Assembly: GCF_020382885.2 (NCBI RefSeq) | Contig: NC_058513.1 | Location: forward strand, 8,341,774 to 8,405,773 | Source of the DNA: Scatophagus argus | Lineage: Eukaryota; Chordata; Actinopteri; Scatophagidae | Direction: 5' to 3' | DNA length: 64,000 nucleotides | In this document: positions 27,801 through 41,510 of the stretch, in pieces | Layout of the letters: every line of letters begins with the position of its first letter | How positions within the stretch are numbered: the first letter of the stretch is position 1 | Program-made: the position numbers and the translations under genes | Notes under the pieces: model-generated | What the model was told of the DNA's origin: nothing | Seen by the model: only the letters and a program-made list of their open reading frames with translations | The model's database searches: none

Positions 27801-30458
27801 TGGCGGTAGCGCATGGACCTGGGAGAGTGCACCAAGATCCATGACCTGGCACTTCGAGCAGATTATGAAATTGCCTCCAAGGAGAGAGATCTGTTCTTCG
27901 AGCTTGACGTAAGTGATGTGCTCCTATTAAACAGTACAGGTGTGCACAACATAGAATTGCCAGTCACCATAGTAAAAACGGAGATGTGAGGTAACTGGGT
28001 GGCTGGCTTTACAAGACATGCTACTATACTTTCTGTTGCTTTTATTAAATCGAGTGGTAAGCAACAGGTGACCGTTTCAGCTCACAACTTTTAACATGAC
28101 CACAGTAACTGCACTCTTTTCAGATCCAAATTCAAATGCCTGTACTTGCTAAGTTTGGCTATTTTTAACTGTTTCTGCTGCTTTTCTGGACAAGTAGCTT
28201 GTGACTCACCGTCCCCCCCGTCCCCCCTCCACACATACACACACACAATCACAATCACAATCACAATAATTGTGTAGCCAAGTACTACAGTTGTGCTTCT
28301 TTCCAGTATCTGTGACTGGCAGCCATGAAACGGCCTGAGTTTTAGACCAATCGTTTTAAACAACATGTGCACTGTAACAACAGTATATGATTTTGATCAG
28401 CAGGTGTTGCTAATGTAAATGCTGAGTTTATTGTACTTTACACCCTCAGATTTGTTTTAGGAGCAACTGACTCCCACTCAGGTGACTTAAAGAAAAGCAG
28501 AAGAGCTAAAATTTTCTTGTGTGTCTGTGTCAACAAATCTGAGTCTGTTTTTCTGTTAACAAATTTTCTCCCTCAAAAGGCGGTGGATCACCTGGAGTCA
28601 TTCATTGCTGACTGTGACCGGAGGACAGAATTAGCCAAGAAGCGTCTGGCTGAAACCCAAGAGGAGATCAGTGCTGAGGTGGCAGCGAAGGTCAGTGAGG
28701 GAACACATACTACATTGTGATATCTATGTGACATACGTGCACACAACTTTTTGCTGTGGCAGCACATTTTGTTATAGACCCATCAGATGTAAATTGTGTT
28801 TGTGCTGTGTTGCAGGCAGAGAAGGTTCATGAGCTGAATGAGGAAATCGGGAAGCTCCTGGCCAAGGCTGAGCAGCTTGGAGCTGAGGGCAATGTTGATG
28901 AGGCCCAGAAGGTCCTGCAGGAAGTTGAGAAGGTTCGCACCAGGAAGAAGGATGCTGAGGTGAGGAAAGAGTATTGGGGAGGCACTCCCAGTTTAAGCAG
29001 ATGAGGTGTTTTCACTTCAATTAATAATTCCATCCACTGATTCTTCAGTGATTCTTTTTTCTTTATGATTGTCCACAGGAAGAGTACAGAAACTCCATGC
29101 CGGCTTCCAGCTTCCAACAGCAGAAGCTTCGGGTGTGCGAGGTGTGCTCTGCTTACCTCGGTCTCCATGACAATGACCGTCGTTTGGCCGACCATTTTGG
29201 TGGGAAGCTTCACCTGGGCTTCATCCAGATCAGAGAGAAACTGGACCAACTGAAAGTATGTCTTAACTTGTCTCGCCATGTAAACTATAAACTACAGAAA
29301 AAGAAAGAAATGGCTAATAATGTGTTGAGGTTGGATAAAGACTGTTTCACCTGTAACTGGATACTGTTTTTATTTTGAACAGAAAACCGTGGTTGACAAA
29401 CAGGAGAAAAGAAACCAGGAGCGCTTAAAGAGACGAGAAGAGAGGGAGAAAGAGGAAAGGATGAGGAAGAGGTGAGTTCCAATATTTACGGAAGTTTATT
29501 TGTGGAATAAAGTGTATGTTGACTGCATAAACGCATGGTTTTCAAGAATTTCCCTCCAGGGATAAATAAAGGAATTCTGATTCTGATTCTGATTTTGCTA
29601 TCCACTTATTTCGTAGGACCAGATCACGGAGCAGAGAGCATAGAAGGTAAGAAAGTCGCTCTGTTTATCTACATTTTAAATCAATCCGTTGTCCTTATTA
29701 AAGGAGCTTTCGGAGATGAACTTTAAATCGTGTTTTTCTTTGTTTTCATCAGGTCCCGTTCTCGTGACCGCAGAAGGAGACGCTCACGCTCCTCATCACG
29801 AGACAGGCGCCGTTCGCGCTCGCGCTCCAGGGAGAGGAGGAGGAGGCACCGCAGCCGATCCCGCTCTCGCAGCCGAGGACACCGTCACAGCCACGAACAG
29901 AGCTCCAAACACAAGTAAATACCCAACAGAGCTCACATAGCTCACAACAAGCCCACACAGAGTGCACCAACGCATTTCTTACGGTTGCCACTTTTCTAGA
30001 TGTGGTGTTTTTCCTGCAGACTGGTGAAAAGTGCAAACCAATCAGTGCTTCATCCAACAAACTGCTGGTTCATACTTGATCACTTTAAATGGTGACGCAC
30101 TTCATCTGCTGGTCACATTTTGACAGAAGCTTGCTAGCTTTTAGCAAGTGTATATAAGCAGATTGTTGAGCAGGATATTTCACTGATGTTATCATAAATC
30201 CAAGTAAGCTCCTTCACACTATTAGAGATTATAGTTTGGCTCTTTCCAAATCCACTCCTGCTTTCTATTTTCTTCTTCTAAGTGCTCGTACTTGTTGTGT
30301 TGCTTCTCTGATAATCTTGAATTGTCTCGTCACACAGGTCGTCCAGGGACAGGGAGCGCTCGTCCAGAGACAGGTCACGGGAGCGAGACAGACGGGACGG
30401 TATGAACGGCAGGTCAGACTCCCGCCGGGCAGATGACAGGGACATGGGGGACCTCTGA
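24806..30458 (+). CDS. luc7l: LUC7-like U1 snRNP-associated splicing factor
   Basis: It is a homologue of yeast Luc7, which binds U1 snRNP and tunes 5' splice-site choice in the nucleus. Exons: 24806-24866, 27571-27665, 27810-27908, 28580-28690, 28816-28959, 29079-29255, 29383-29471, 29617-29646, 29753-29914, 30338-30458. Phases close and give 362 residues (human LUC7L 371). Zinc finger 1 is CCCH type (C36, C44, C59, H63, with CCPHDIL). A coiled coil follows at about 95-170. Zinc finger 2 is C2H2 (C190, C193, H209, H215 in LRVCEVCSAYLGLHDNDR). From about 231 the chain is highly charged, then an RS/RE-rich tail from about 259 ends in DRDMGDL. The start MSAQAQMRALLDQLMGTARD is the family start. 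Intron 1 (24867-27570) contains nothing I recognise. The gene converges on eps8l1. Confidence 0.96.
29546..29596 (+). repeat. Short 3' end of a fish LINE/SINE-like element in luc7l intron
   Basis: A ccctccagggataaataaag-type segment followed by ttctga tandem units has the look of the 3' tail of common teleost non-LTR elements. It lies in the intron between luc7l exons 29383-29471 and 29617-29646. Family assignment is from memory only. Confidence 0.45.
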
Positions 30459-31529
30459 AGACCAAATTCAGCCATCACAGCACACAACCTCCTCCTGTCT
30501 CTCTCACCTGTCTGTCCATCCATTCATAATAACCTAATGTTACTCACAGTCCTTGCCTTGAACCGTTCGCTTTCCCGCCTGACTCCTTTTTTTTGCTTTG
30601 ACAGATAACGCAGCCGACCCAGAGCGTACCTGAAATATTGTATGGATTCAGTTGTCTTGCATCGATCAATAGTGGAGTGTACTGTGATACATCTGTAACT
30701 TGGTGGCTGTTTGCATCCAATACATCTCATGTGTTCTTATAAACTACCCTAGAGAGATTCCAAGCGAAAAAGTAAACAAATGGATGGTCTGCTGGACTGA
30801 AGTGTAAAATGTAACTGATCCGCATTCTTTTATTATTACCCGACTTTTTTTTTGATACAGAATCTGTCTGTAAATATGTTTTGGGCCCACTGACTGTCAT
30901 TGTCTGGAAGGCCTCATCCCATAGTTTGCTTTTTTTTCTCCTCTGTCCTTATTAGATTTCTTTCCTGCCAGTAAACATTTGTTGTTGTGCAGCTTGAGTG
31001 CAGTTCTTGAATGTCTGTCTGCATTTACTTAGTTTGCTAAAGCCCAGTCAAAGTGTGAGAAACCCAGTTCAAAACCAACAGGTTTTAAAGTTGCAAATAT
31101 TTGTATCAACCTTATTTCTTCCATCGTCCACTCATTACTTTTGACTAATCCAGTTTTATTTTGTTATCATTAGTGAAGGGCGTTTGGCCAGTTTAAGTAA
31201 ATGCTTGTTTTGAAGTTTTTTTTGTTTGATAATTTGTTTCTATCCTGATTTTGTTTAAAATAATGAAAATAAACGATAACTTCAAACTTAGTGTCAGCAT
31301 GTGAAACAGTAGGCTCAGAAATGATACATCGGAAATTCACTGCTATGTAAGACTGTACATACCTTTTTATTAGTCAAGTCATAAAATTTAAATCTTGGCC
31401 CAATTTGGACAGATTCCCTTGTGAATAGGTTTATAATTGCAAACAGCTTTTAATGGATGCATTTCTTTAACCTAGTGTGTGAAGTCATATCTGTTTATGT
31501 TCTGCTGGAAATCTTTTCTTTAAAGTCTC

Positions 31530-31535
31530 AATAAA
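31530..31535 (+). terminator. Candidate luc7l poly(A) signal
   Basis: AATAAA is followed directly by an A-run, 1.07 kb after the luc7l stop. An earlier AATAAA lies at 31268-31273. The stretch 30459-31529 holds no other gene and is read as 3' UTR. Confidence 0.55.
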
Positions 31536-31559
31536 AAAAAAAAACTCACCATTTTAAAC

Positions 31560-31565
31560 TTTATT
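31560..31565 (-). terminator. Candidate eps8l1 poly(A) signal
   Basis: AATAAA on the minus strand lies 420 nt after the eps8l1 stop and only 24 bp from the luc7l signal on the other strand. The cleavage sites of the two genes should therefore overlap. Confidence 0.5.
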
Positions 31566-31985
31566 GTCTGTTGGCCTTTCTTTCTGGGGTCTTGTCATTC
31601 TCCCAGCATGTTAATTATGTTTGAATTATCAGGCAAATATTTTACAAAGATAAATACATTTCATTTAACTTAGTCCTTACCTACTAGGCAGAAGTGAGAG
31701 AAAACTATTCACATGAAAACTGAAATACACTGAACTGTAAATTAATGTTAACAGCACCTGCTTGAAGTAAAAGCTTAAATGTCTGCCAAATACTTTAATT
31801 TTAAAATGAATTCTGTCATAATTACCCTTTACATAGTGTGATGTTCGTCACAGTGTTGTGGGGTCAAGTCATGTTTGTTCTCTGGTGAATATAATTAATA
31901 ATTAAGGAGGTCACTCTGAAGTGACGACACCAGAAGAACTCAACCTATTTTTCATCTGTAGCTTCATGTTGTAGATGCCTGTTGC

Positions 31986-34900
31986 TCACAATGTGCTGCT
32001 CTCCAGTTTCAGATCAACCTTCATTTTCTGTTTCTCCATGACTGCCTCCAACTCTGTGGCTCTTCGGGCATCCTGTAGAAAGAAGACGAAGTTTAGGACA
32101 GGCGATGGAATAAAAAGGTCAGCATTTTTACTGACGAGAACGATGTGTGGTAATAAAATCACAATTAAGGATCTCATATTTGAGTTCCAAAGGTGCCAGA
32201 GTTGCCTACAAGATTAACTACAGATGTCTTTCTCTATGACTCACCAATAAATTATCCCAAAATGTATATGAAATTAATGTAGACCCATTCCAACATGCAT
32301 GGTCATAGTTGCAACAAAACAAAACATCTAAAGAATTATTTTTACTGAGCATTACTATTCTGAAATTATGCAGAAAAACAGATTTCTGGGCTTTCCTCAA
32401 TTGTTTACTCACTAATAAACTGATATAAAACAAAGAAATAAGGTCTAGCTGTAAAACATCCATGATTGACTTCACCTCCAGCAGTGCTTTCTGCACAGTA
32501 AGCTGGCTGTACACTCTGGCGCCCTCTTCAGGAACCACAGCTCGTAGCTCATCCTTGTTGAGGGAGAAGAGCTGGGCGCCTGTCAGTACTCCCAAACATG
32601 TCACCGTCCTGAGGGACAAAAAATAGAAAATGACCTCCAAGTCAGACAAAGAAGACACTATCAGTGGAAGAAGGAAGTCACTTAGAGAAAAAGACTGGCA
32701 GCAGTCCCAGAGTGTAAAGAGGTGTGCGGTGAAGAGTTGTGACACACTCACGGTTCACTGAAGCCCTTCCCTCTGAGCCACTCGGACACCTCCTCTGGAG
32801 GAGAGTTGTAGTCCAGAGGAACAGAGGTCTCTGAGGAACGATGGATGACCAGAGGTTTGTTCAGATTGGTCTTCCCGTTGGTCAGCCTCTGGAGCAGCTC
32901 GTCATTCACCAACATGACTGAGCAGATGCAAAGGGATAGAAAGAATGGTGATATTTAAGCCTGATAGGCCAAAATGATAATGTCACTACATGACTCACAA
33001 AACAACAACAGAAAAATCAACTGAAACAATCATTTAATTCCTATGGTAGAATCAAGCATTTTTTTTTACTTTCTCAATGGGCCAGCTGTGACGTCAGTAA
33101 ACACTGTCACAGTCCATAAAGTCCGCAGAAAAATTTAAATTTGAATATCAAACAGCTGTTTCTTCAGTCTTATATTTGGTTATTTTCCAACTTAATCTCA
33201 TTCAAGCTTGGTCTTCTCATTACTTTAGAGTTGTACTAATCTACTTAAGTAAGACATTCCAGCAGTCTCCACTCCTGTCAATCCATTATTTGTCTTCTCT
33301 GACTCACACATGCCCAGTACCTGTGCCAGAGACAGCCTAGGACATTACAGCTCCCCACCTTATGACAGCATTTATGTGACATGCCAACACCTCCTACACA
33401 AGGCCATATAGTTTGTTACCTTTATTATCGGTGTCATCCACTGCTGGTATATGTTGGCTGTACGGTGGTAAGCTGCGTGGGCGTTGTGGGGAAGGGGAGG
33501 GGGAAGGAGAGGGAGCCTGGGGTGGAGCAGGAGGGCTGGGTGGGACTGCGGAGAAAGTCTTGGCGAGGGGCGGTGCAGCTGGAGCCTGAAGGAATGTGGA
33601 GCGTAGAGAAAATGACACCAGAATTCAGTCCAAGGTATGTACAGGTGAGAGCATACCTCTGTGCTTGTGTGATTTGCATGTGTTTTTGTGCCTTACACTC
33701 GGGGGTCTGTTGTTGACAGGGCTGTCTATGTGAGCCACAGGTTCCAGGATGTTGAAGGGAACAAATCCAATCTGGTTAAATCGATTACGACACTTCCACC
33801 AGCGCTTGGATGATTCGATCACCTGGCAGATGGAAGAGACATCACCATTCACTTGATGTCAACCCAAGTGCTCCATTTTCCTCATGAACACTTTTCTACA
33901 TGCTTCACTTGAGGGTCTTTATTACCTCTAGTGTCTCCCCCTGCTGCACTGAAAGCTCACTGCTGTTCCTGGCTATGAAGTCGTAGGTGCAGCTGTAGAG
34001 CCTCTCAGGCTCTGGTGGGACTGTGCTGCCGTCTCTGGGAGGAAAAGGAGACAGTTATTCACACAGTTGGGGGTAAATTGTAGCAGCCAACTGATGTGCT
34101 TGCTAAAGAAGACCTACGTTTCATCACTGATGTGGATGCTTGGAGGTCTGACAGGCTGAGGTGGTTGGTGCTGCTGTGGATGAAAATGAGATGGAAACTC
34201 AGCAGCAGCAGCACACACACGCAAGCAAGAACAGGCAGCGAGAAATGGGAATGGGGTCATCATATGAATGGGACGGAGGCGGTTTACAAAATAAAAGACT
34301 AAAGATTTTGTTAATCATACACGCGACTTAAACAGTAAGAGCTTTGACAGTTTCCTCTTAAGCTTTCAAAAGAGAGATTGGGCAACTAGCAAAGATGAGT
34401 CGAAATATCCTCCTTATTCAACAGTCTTAAACAACAGCACAATTCAAGACAGTACAAAACCACATCCTTAAAAATGAAAATGTGCCATTCGCATACCATA
34501 GCAAATTTGATAGTTTAATAGTTTTAAGGCCGAAACAAAAATATATATTTTCTGATTTTTTTTAAAAAAAGCACAACAACTGGGGCCCGGTGCAAAGGCG
34601 AGAAAGTGAGATGGTGGTTGGATGGGCTATTTGTCTACCAGCCAGGGTTCCATTTGAAAAGCAAACATGTTTAAAAACAATCCAGAGGTAAAATAAAATG
34701 CTAAGAGAATAAGAAAGACAAGAACATGTCCATTACATATTGTTTTTAGCACTTGTACTTGATGTGTGTGTAACCCACATTACATGCAGGTATTCCATAC
34801 CTCTTGTTTTACTCGGAGGTCCTCATGTTTGTGCTGTGACTCAACCGGATCTTCCCAAACCTGCCCGTCTGCCCTCAAGGCTTCTGGCTTCCAACCATCC

Positions 34901-37900
34901 GAGAACACGGGGGTGTACGGCGCTATGGGTCCTCTGAGCTGAGAGCTGAAAGAGCACAAAGAGTCGCCTGCTTTGGTCCTCATTATGATTACTTTTAAAC
35001 AGAGTTCCATCCAGTTTTTGGATGCTAATACCACAGCGGAGACTGTAGGTGTAAAGCTCCCAGTAGCCATTATTTTGTGGAAATGCTATATACCTCCATA
35101 TTGGACCATTTTTATGCTGTAGAAATCCCTCTAAAATATGCATCAAATGTGGCCAACATATATTATTAGCTGTGTGGAAACAATTAATTCCAATAAAATT
35201 CCCCCATTAAAACTCATGTCTCATGGAGCACACCTTTAGTAAATAATAAATGAGTGAATGAGTAGCCAGTGTTTGTTGCATGTTGGTACTGACCATGGGA
35301 GTGTCCAGTTGTGTCCCAGGGACGTCCACAGCTCCCTCTCCTCCTCGTTCAGGTTGTCTTGTAGCAGGGTGATGGCAGAGTTGGTCATGGCGGGGCTGGA
35401 CACAGAGGCTCCCAGAGCCGGTCCCCCTGTTGTCCTCACCATCTGTACACACACACACACACACACACAGATGAGAAAAAACAGTTTTTATGCTCCCAGT
35501 CCACAAAAAGAGCTCTGATACCACTGAGTCAGAATAAGTTCATGTTATTCCAAGCTTGTACACATTTGACTATTTATTTAACCTCTACACAACTGACAAT
35601 CAAAACACAGACACACAAAAAAAGCATTGTAGATGCATCCACACACACACACTCTCACACACAAAGAAGTGACATAACACAGTCCCGTAGATATGAGGCT
35701 GTGTGTTTCCATGCAGGTGTGCCAGTATGCACAAATCAAACACACCCATTCCACCCTTTGATTCCCTTGATGAGGACTGATTTGTACCTGAATAGAAGAG
35801 ACCAGGCATCAAACATCAGCTGAGACACACCTGGCTGACATCAGACATGTCTGATGTCTCTCATTAAATGTGGAATGAGTTAAAGGCTGCTTTTTTGATT
35901 TATCTGGTGTTGTCATATTTTCTAAATCTGATGGCACTGAAAGTCATAGAGAAATCATTTTTGACAGCTGAAAAACATCAATGCTGTAATTCAAAGCAGC
36001 AGTCAGGGGACAGAAAATCTAATGGAAATCCAGCTCAAATCCAAACCAAATGTTTGTAGAAGTATGCACCAAGAGCTCACGCCTGCACACAAACTGCCAC
36101 GTAAACCAGGTCAAATAAATACTGCTTTTATCAAGTGTTTGGAGTTAGGGTAACACTCATGGAACTGCCTTGTGTAAATACTGATTGAAGTTTGTAGTTT
36201 CTGGCAACATTACTCACCTACACCGATGACTTTCCATTATTTAGACATGACACAGCTCAAGGACAAACATGCCTCATATTATCCTATTTTTGAACCATAG
36301 CCTCCATTTAAATAATTCAAACAACATTATATACTTACTACCATGACAGGCTCCAAATGTTATCTACACCATTATCCTCTGTTCATCTCTGCCCTAAATT
36401 GTGGATGATGTCATCATGAGAATTTATTTTAAGATGCTCTTCATGTCTGACTCAAGCATTTTATCTGTGCTGCTATAAAAGATGACGCCTCATGTTTACA
36501 GCAATAGCAACAACAGGTGTTGCCTCCACAAGCCTGGCTGGCTGAGACATAGCCTAACCCTTCCTAAACAAGCTAAATGATGTGAAAGTATCCAATGAGT
36601 AGCCATGATGAGAGCTGGTCAACGTCTCTAAATGCTCAGGGAATGTGCTTCAGTGCTTCCTCTCCTATCTCCTTTAGTTCCTTGTGACTCTGTAAGTGCA
36701 GTCAGATTCTCTTAACATGACAGTTAAGTAGTTATGGATTCGCCTTCCCTTGACCTCATGACATATTCCATCAAGTCGTTTCGGAAAAGACTCAGGATGG
36801 ATTTTTAATCCAGTAGTCTTGTATACGGTAATCAAACCACAGCCAAATCTCCACAGCATTAGGTGTGGAGGTTATAACTTTCACTCACCATATCCAGTGG
36901 TTTGAACACATGGTGAACAAGCTCTTCTGATGAAGGATTGGAGATGGTGGATTTCAGACGAGCCTGTAAAGAAATAAACGGTGGGATTTACTATGTAGCA
37001 CAGAAAGCTAACCAACAAAAAGAAAAGAAATATAACCTGTCTGAGTACACACCAGCAGGCTGAAGCAATATTTGAATTTCTGGAAGATGTTGATGAACTC
37101 TTCCTCTGGTGGAGGACGGGCCTTTGCAGTGAGTAAATCTTCTGTTGTTTGAAAATGGTGAAAACACAAGAGAATAGCTCAATCCCAGTGTGATCAGGAT
37201 CCATAACTGTGGTATTTCAACTTGAAGACATACTGTTGTGCACATAATCTGCAAAAGCATCTGTTTTTTTTACCTTCAGCACTTTGCTTTTTGCTTTTCT
37301 TCTTTTTCTTCTTCCTTTGGTTCAGCACCGTCGCGGCCTCGGCGGACTGCTGCAGCTTGCCCATGAAGTTCTCGATGTCGTCGAAACAGTGATTGAGGAT
37401 CCCCTGAGGAAGGGAGAACTCGTTTGTTAACACGGTCAGATATGAATTACAGACAGAAGAATAGACTCAAAGAAACAAAAGGTGATGAGGAGGCGTACCA
37501 CTTCTCTCTCCGCTCGCAGGAAAGAAATGTCAGGCCCGCCATTCACTGTTGCATAAGAGAGGAGAGGATTCAGTTCATCCATTTTCTTTCTTGGCCCTGG
37601 TCTTTGCTGCATTTCCTGCCCCCTTTACTCCTGAAACCCACCCCCCATACACACAAAGCAATCTCTGTGCTCCTAAATACCTCTCACTTCTCACTTTCCC
37701 TTCCTCTTGCTTTCCCATCATGCCAAATACTTTTATAGCATACATGTAAAAATAAGTATTCTTTTTCCCTCTTACCTCTGGGTCCTGGATAAGGTGGAGG
37801 GTTGACTGGTGGGGGATTTGGAGCATGTGCGATGGGGTGTCTCGGGATTTCATAAGGGTCGATCATCTCTCCCCCACTCTGAGTAGGCCTAAAAGGAAGA

Positions 37901-39737
37901 GAGCATACGCCCTCACTGCTTTGCACTACATAACGTAACGTTCTTCGTGATGATGGCAGCATCACAGGAAACACTCTTCAGTCACTTAAAGAAGTCAGTC
38001 ACACATTCATAAACGACACTTTAGACTGCAGAGATTCTCATCCTCATTCTGGACATGGCCTTAGAGACCATTTACAATGGGAGGACATCTTTGATCAGTG
38101 GATCCAGCCAGACAATGCAGTCCTTTATCAGCAGACATCATCCGATGCCTCTGAAATTCAATCCTGCAGCCCTCATTCCACTATGAACGTACAGTAAACA
38201 GTCCGACTGTTTTCTCATGGATACAGCCTATATTCCACACAACACTGCGGTTCAATCAAATTTATCCTTTCAAACAAATCAACAAGCAGCAAGCCTGTTT
38301 TAAATGCAAAGGACAAGGATGTGGATCAAAGTGGCTTAAAGGTTTTGTATGTTTGCCTACTCTTGCGAACGCTTAAGCTATATGCAAATACCTTGCCGTA
38401 CTGAATCAGTATTTAAACCCACCCATCTGCTCGTCTTACCACGTTGTTTAAGGAGAAGTTTTTTTCAGTAGGTAATCCGTAAAGGCCCCGAGTGTGCACT
38501 CTGCTGCCACTGCCGTCGTCCCTCCTCTGCTCTCGTTCTCTCTGCTTTCTGTCACAATGGCCTTGTTATCTCTGTCACACCTTCTTAAGTTATGTGGAAA
38601 CCGGTAAAACAAGTCTTTCTTTCTCTCCCTCAGCTGTTTACACTGTCCTTTCTGTCTCCCTCCTTCTTTTTCTCTTTCAGACAGGTGGATGGTGGCCGCT
38701 TTGATTCAGTGGAAAATGAAACATAATGGCAGAAAAAGAGGAGAAAAGCATACTTTTTCATGGGCAAATGGGGCTGAACTGTACTGTGTATTGTATTAGC
38801 TGTCTGTTGCTTTGTTTAGCTGTGTCTCTTATTATTTGACTGTCCATCATCATCCTCTGATACGAGTACGCACACACATGCACACAAACATACTTTCTTC
38901 TATTAAGAAATTGAGCACTTAATTATTTTTTTTTTTTGGAGCTTGTGAACATGACATTCACTGTACCTGAGGGTGTCCGGGATTTTCTTACTCCTGTTTT
39001 TGGAGGAATCTGAAACGGCTTGTGCGATGTCGTCACAGATGTGCTCTGCCTGTGAGAATAAGAACCTAGAAGTGGCATCACTTGTAAAACCTGAAGCAGG
39101 TTCATGACTCAGAACTGACACCCTGAGACTGGCTGCAGAGACTGGGAAGCTCGCTCCAGCGTCATTACTCACCTTCACAGTCTCGCAGTTAAAGAACTGA
39201 ATGTCCGGCTTCTTCTGATCTGCACCTTGGCAGACGAGCAAGAGTAGGGATGGGAAGTGTTTTTCCGTGTTAATGGCGTCACAGCGGTAGATGGATTTGA
39301 AAGAGTAGTTCTCCAGCTCATCCTGCATGAATAGATGACAAAAGAAGGCCATTATGTGCTCAAATATGAATGGTGTAAATCATCTATTCACAACCCACAG
39401 CTCTTGTTGACCGTCGCGTATCTGTTCTCACCTGGCTCTGTATGTCTCTAAGGTGAATGGCCTCCGTTCCAATGTCCAGGTACATCTGTTGACTCCACAG
39501 CTTTTTGTTCTGAGCCAGGAAAGAGAGACGTGCCTGGGCTTCCTCCACGCTCTGCACATCCCCATCCTGGAGTGAGAATGTCAGCAGGTGCTGCAGGCAG
39601 GGAAAGAAAGACGTAAAAAGATGAGGAAGTGAGGAAGAATTCATCTTAAAATGTCACTTGAGGAAGAAAGTTGATTCAAGGTGCGACGTGTTGCGGAGAA
39701 GACTTACGTTAACAAGATACCGTGAGATGTTTGTCAT
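31986..39737 (-). CDS. eps8l1: EPS8-like protein 1 (PTB, SH3 and C-terminal SAM-like domains)
   Basis: EPS8-family adaptors link receptor signalling to Rac and actin. Minus-strand exons: 39708-39737, 39432-39590, 39173-39322, 38967-39049, 37776-37888, 37499-37545, 37274-37403, 37053-37138, 36889-36963, 35294-35442, 34801-34945, 34118-34173, 33926-34034, 33697-33822, 33420-33585, 32752-32917, 32476-32608, 31986-32072. Phases close; 669 residues. The N-terminal PTB (about 1-140) starts [28 protein letters not shown] and [10 protein letters not shown] are family motifs. SH3 spans about 419-475 ([24 protein letters not shown]). A Pro-rich segment follows, then the SAM-like effector end with [29 protein letters not shown] at the C-terminus matches EPS8L1 better than EPS8L2 or L3. 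A run of six lysines is coded near 37310. The 34118-34173 exon has a NAGNAG acceptor, so one Gln may be optional. The 5' UTR exon was not found. Confidence 0.88.
35447..35469. repeat. (CA)n microsatellite in eps8l1 intron
   Basis: About 11 AC units lie directly upstream, on the gene strand, of the acceptor of the eps8l1 exon 35294-35442. On the coding strand the tract is therefore TG repeats next to the 3' splice site. The rest of this 1.4 kb intron (35443-36888) holds no recognised gene. Confidence 0.9.
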
Positions 39738-40023
39738 CCTTTGACCACTGGATCAGCTGCTTTGGAGTTCGAAAAAGTTCAAGTTAGAGCAGCCTTTTAG
39801 GGAATTACAGCTGGAGAGACAAGATTAGAAAACATATTAGACATCTGGTGCAGCTGGTGTTGTTTTATAGTCAGGCAGCAGAATAACCTCAGCTAGTCTC
39901 TCTCTAAACTAACAAGTCTAAGCCAGTACCTTTGGAAGAAACGCCCTCATTCAAATTTTGTCTTCCCCTGTTTGAGTTTACGTCAGCCTGTGCTTCTCTC
40001 TGTTTCAGTAACCCGGGATTACG

Positions 40024-40024
<1 letters not shown>

Positions 40025-40082
<58 letters not shown>
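40025..40082 (+). repeat. Compound (TG)n(GA)n microsatellite
   Basis: About 19 TG units run straight into about 10 GA units. It is a simple, probably length-variable tract upstream of eps8l1. Confidence 0.95.
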
Positions 40083-41510
40083 CAGGTGAGCCGCCTAACC
40101 AGTCTGACGACAATACAGTGTAGGCCTCTCACCACCGCCATGACCATCAATACTGTGATCACTGGTATCAGGAGAGCCAACATCCTGTACCATTTACACT
40201 TCCTTAAGATTGGTTTCTATGGGAAATCATGTCTCCACCTACTGGTATCTGTTTACACCACTGTGTATGACACTGGCCGTATATGAGTCAAACAGCAAGT
40301 GCCAAAGCGGTGTCATACTAGTATACTAGTACATGGTGTAGTATTTCAAAATAAAAGTCTCAGGCGGAGCGGTGACAGTGATTAACATGGAAATTTGTGC
40401 ATATTATTCTTTGGTAAAAAAAAATACACTTTAACATCTTGACTGAATTCTATATCAGCATACTGAGAATTAATGTCTCCCTGTTAATAACTATGACAAT
40501 GCATGTAATATCAGCCACCCCAAGTATTATACTAAAAGGCTGTGTGCTCTCCACAGTTCATATTTATATTACAACACAAGTAGGAAACAAGCTATCCTTT
40601 AGTCACAATTGGGCAAAATACTAAAAAAGAATGTGTTGAAACAGGGATATGACCTATGATTCATTTAAGTGTACATGGTGTTTTTTAGTTCAATAAATCC
40701 ACATTAGAGGTTTGAAAGTCCTCCAAACTGAGAAAAATAAATAGCAATACTAATAATACTTGTTTGACAAATTGCTACACTACCAGAAGTGACATGGAAA
40801 AATATGAAACATCGTGAGACACAACTCCACACCTCTTTAAGTGCAGTTTCTGATTCATGGCGGCTGTACGGCTGTACATGTCCAAGTTCATTTAAGAGTT
40901 AAACAGTTAAGTATTCTACTACCACAGAATCTCATGAATGGAAGTGGATGTTTGATCAACTTACCAGTGTTGATAGGTGTCCACTTTTCCGTATGTGTGC
41001 TTACAGCGACAGAAAAACCCGTCCTGTGTCTCAGTGTACTTGCATGTACCTCACTCACTTTGCTCTCTTTAGTATTCAAAGCTTTTTCAGAGCAGACGTG
41101 TGTCACCTTGTGCAGTCCCGCCCAGTTTACCACCCCACCTTAGAGATAAAAATATGTACTCATTCTCTGTTGGGACAAATTCAGAAAAAAAAACTGTACT
41201 GGGCTCTGGCTATCACTGGCAAATCGTATCTTTTGTATTTTTTCCTGGAATTGAAAAAACATTTACAGCCTGTATACAATGATACCATTTTTAGACCTTA
41301 TATATTAAAACTGGATGGTTTTAAGGCAAACAAAATACAGATTCTCCATTTCTCACAAGAATGTAATTCCAGCAGTGTGAGGAAGGTTATGATAAGCATT
41401 AAAAAAAAAGAGCAAAACAAAAATCTTAATGTTGGGTCATAAAGCAGGGAATATAACTGCAACAAGTTGTTAATAGTTGCAGCTTCATAGCATCTTTAAG
41501 CAGCAGATGA

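Noticed and set aside
40025-40082. Regular short repeats, checked for CRISPR-like arrays
   Set aside because: Pure dinucleotide microsatellites without spacers in a vertebrate genome; no array anywhere in the window.
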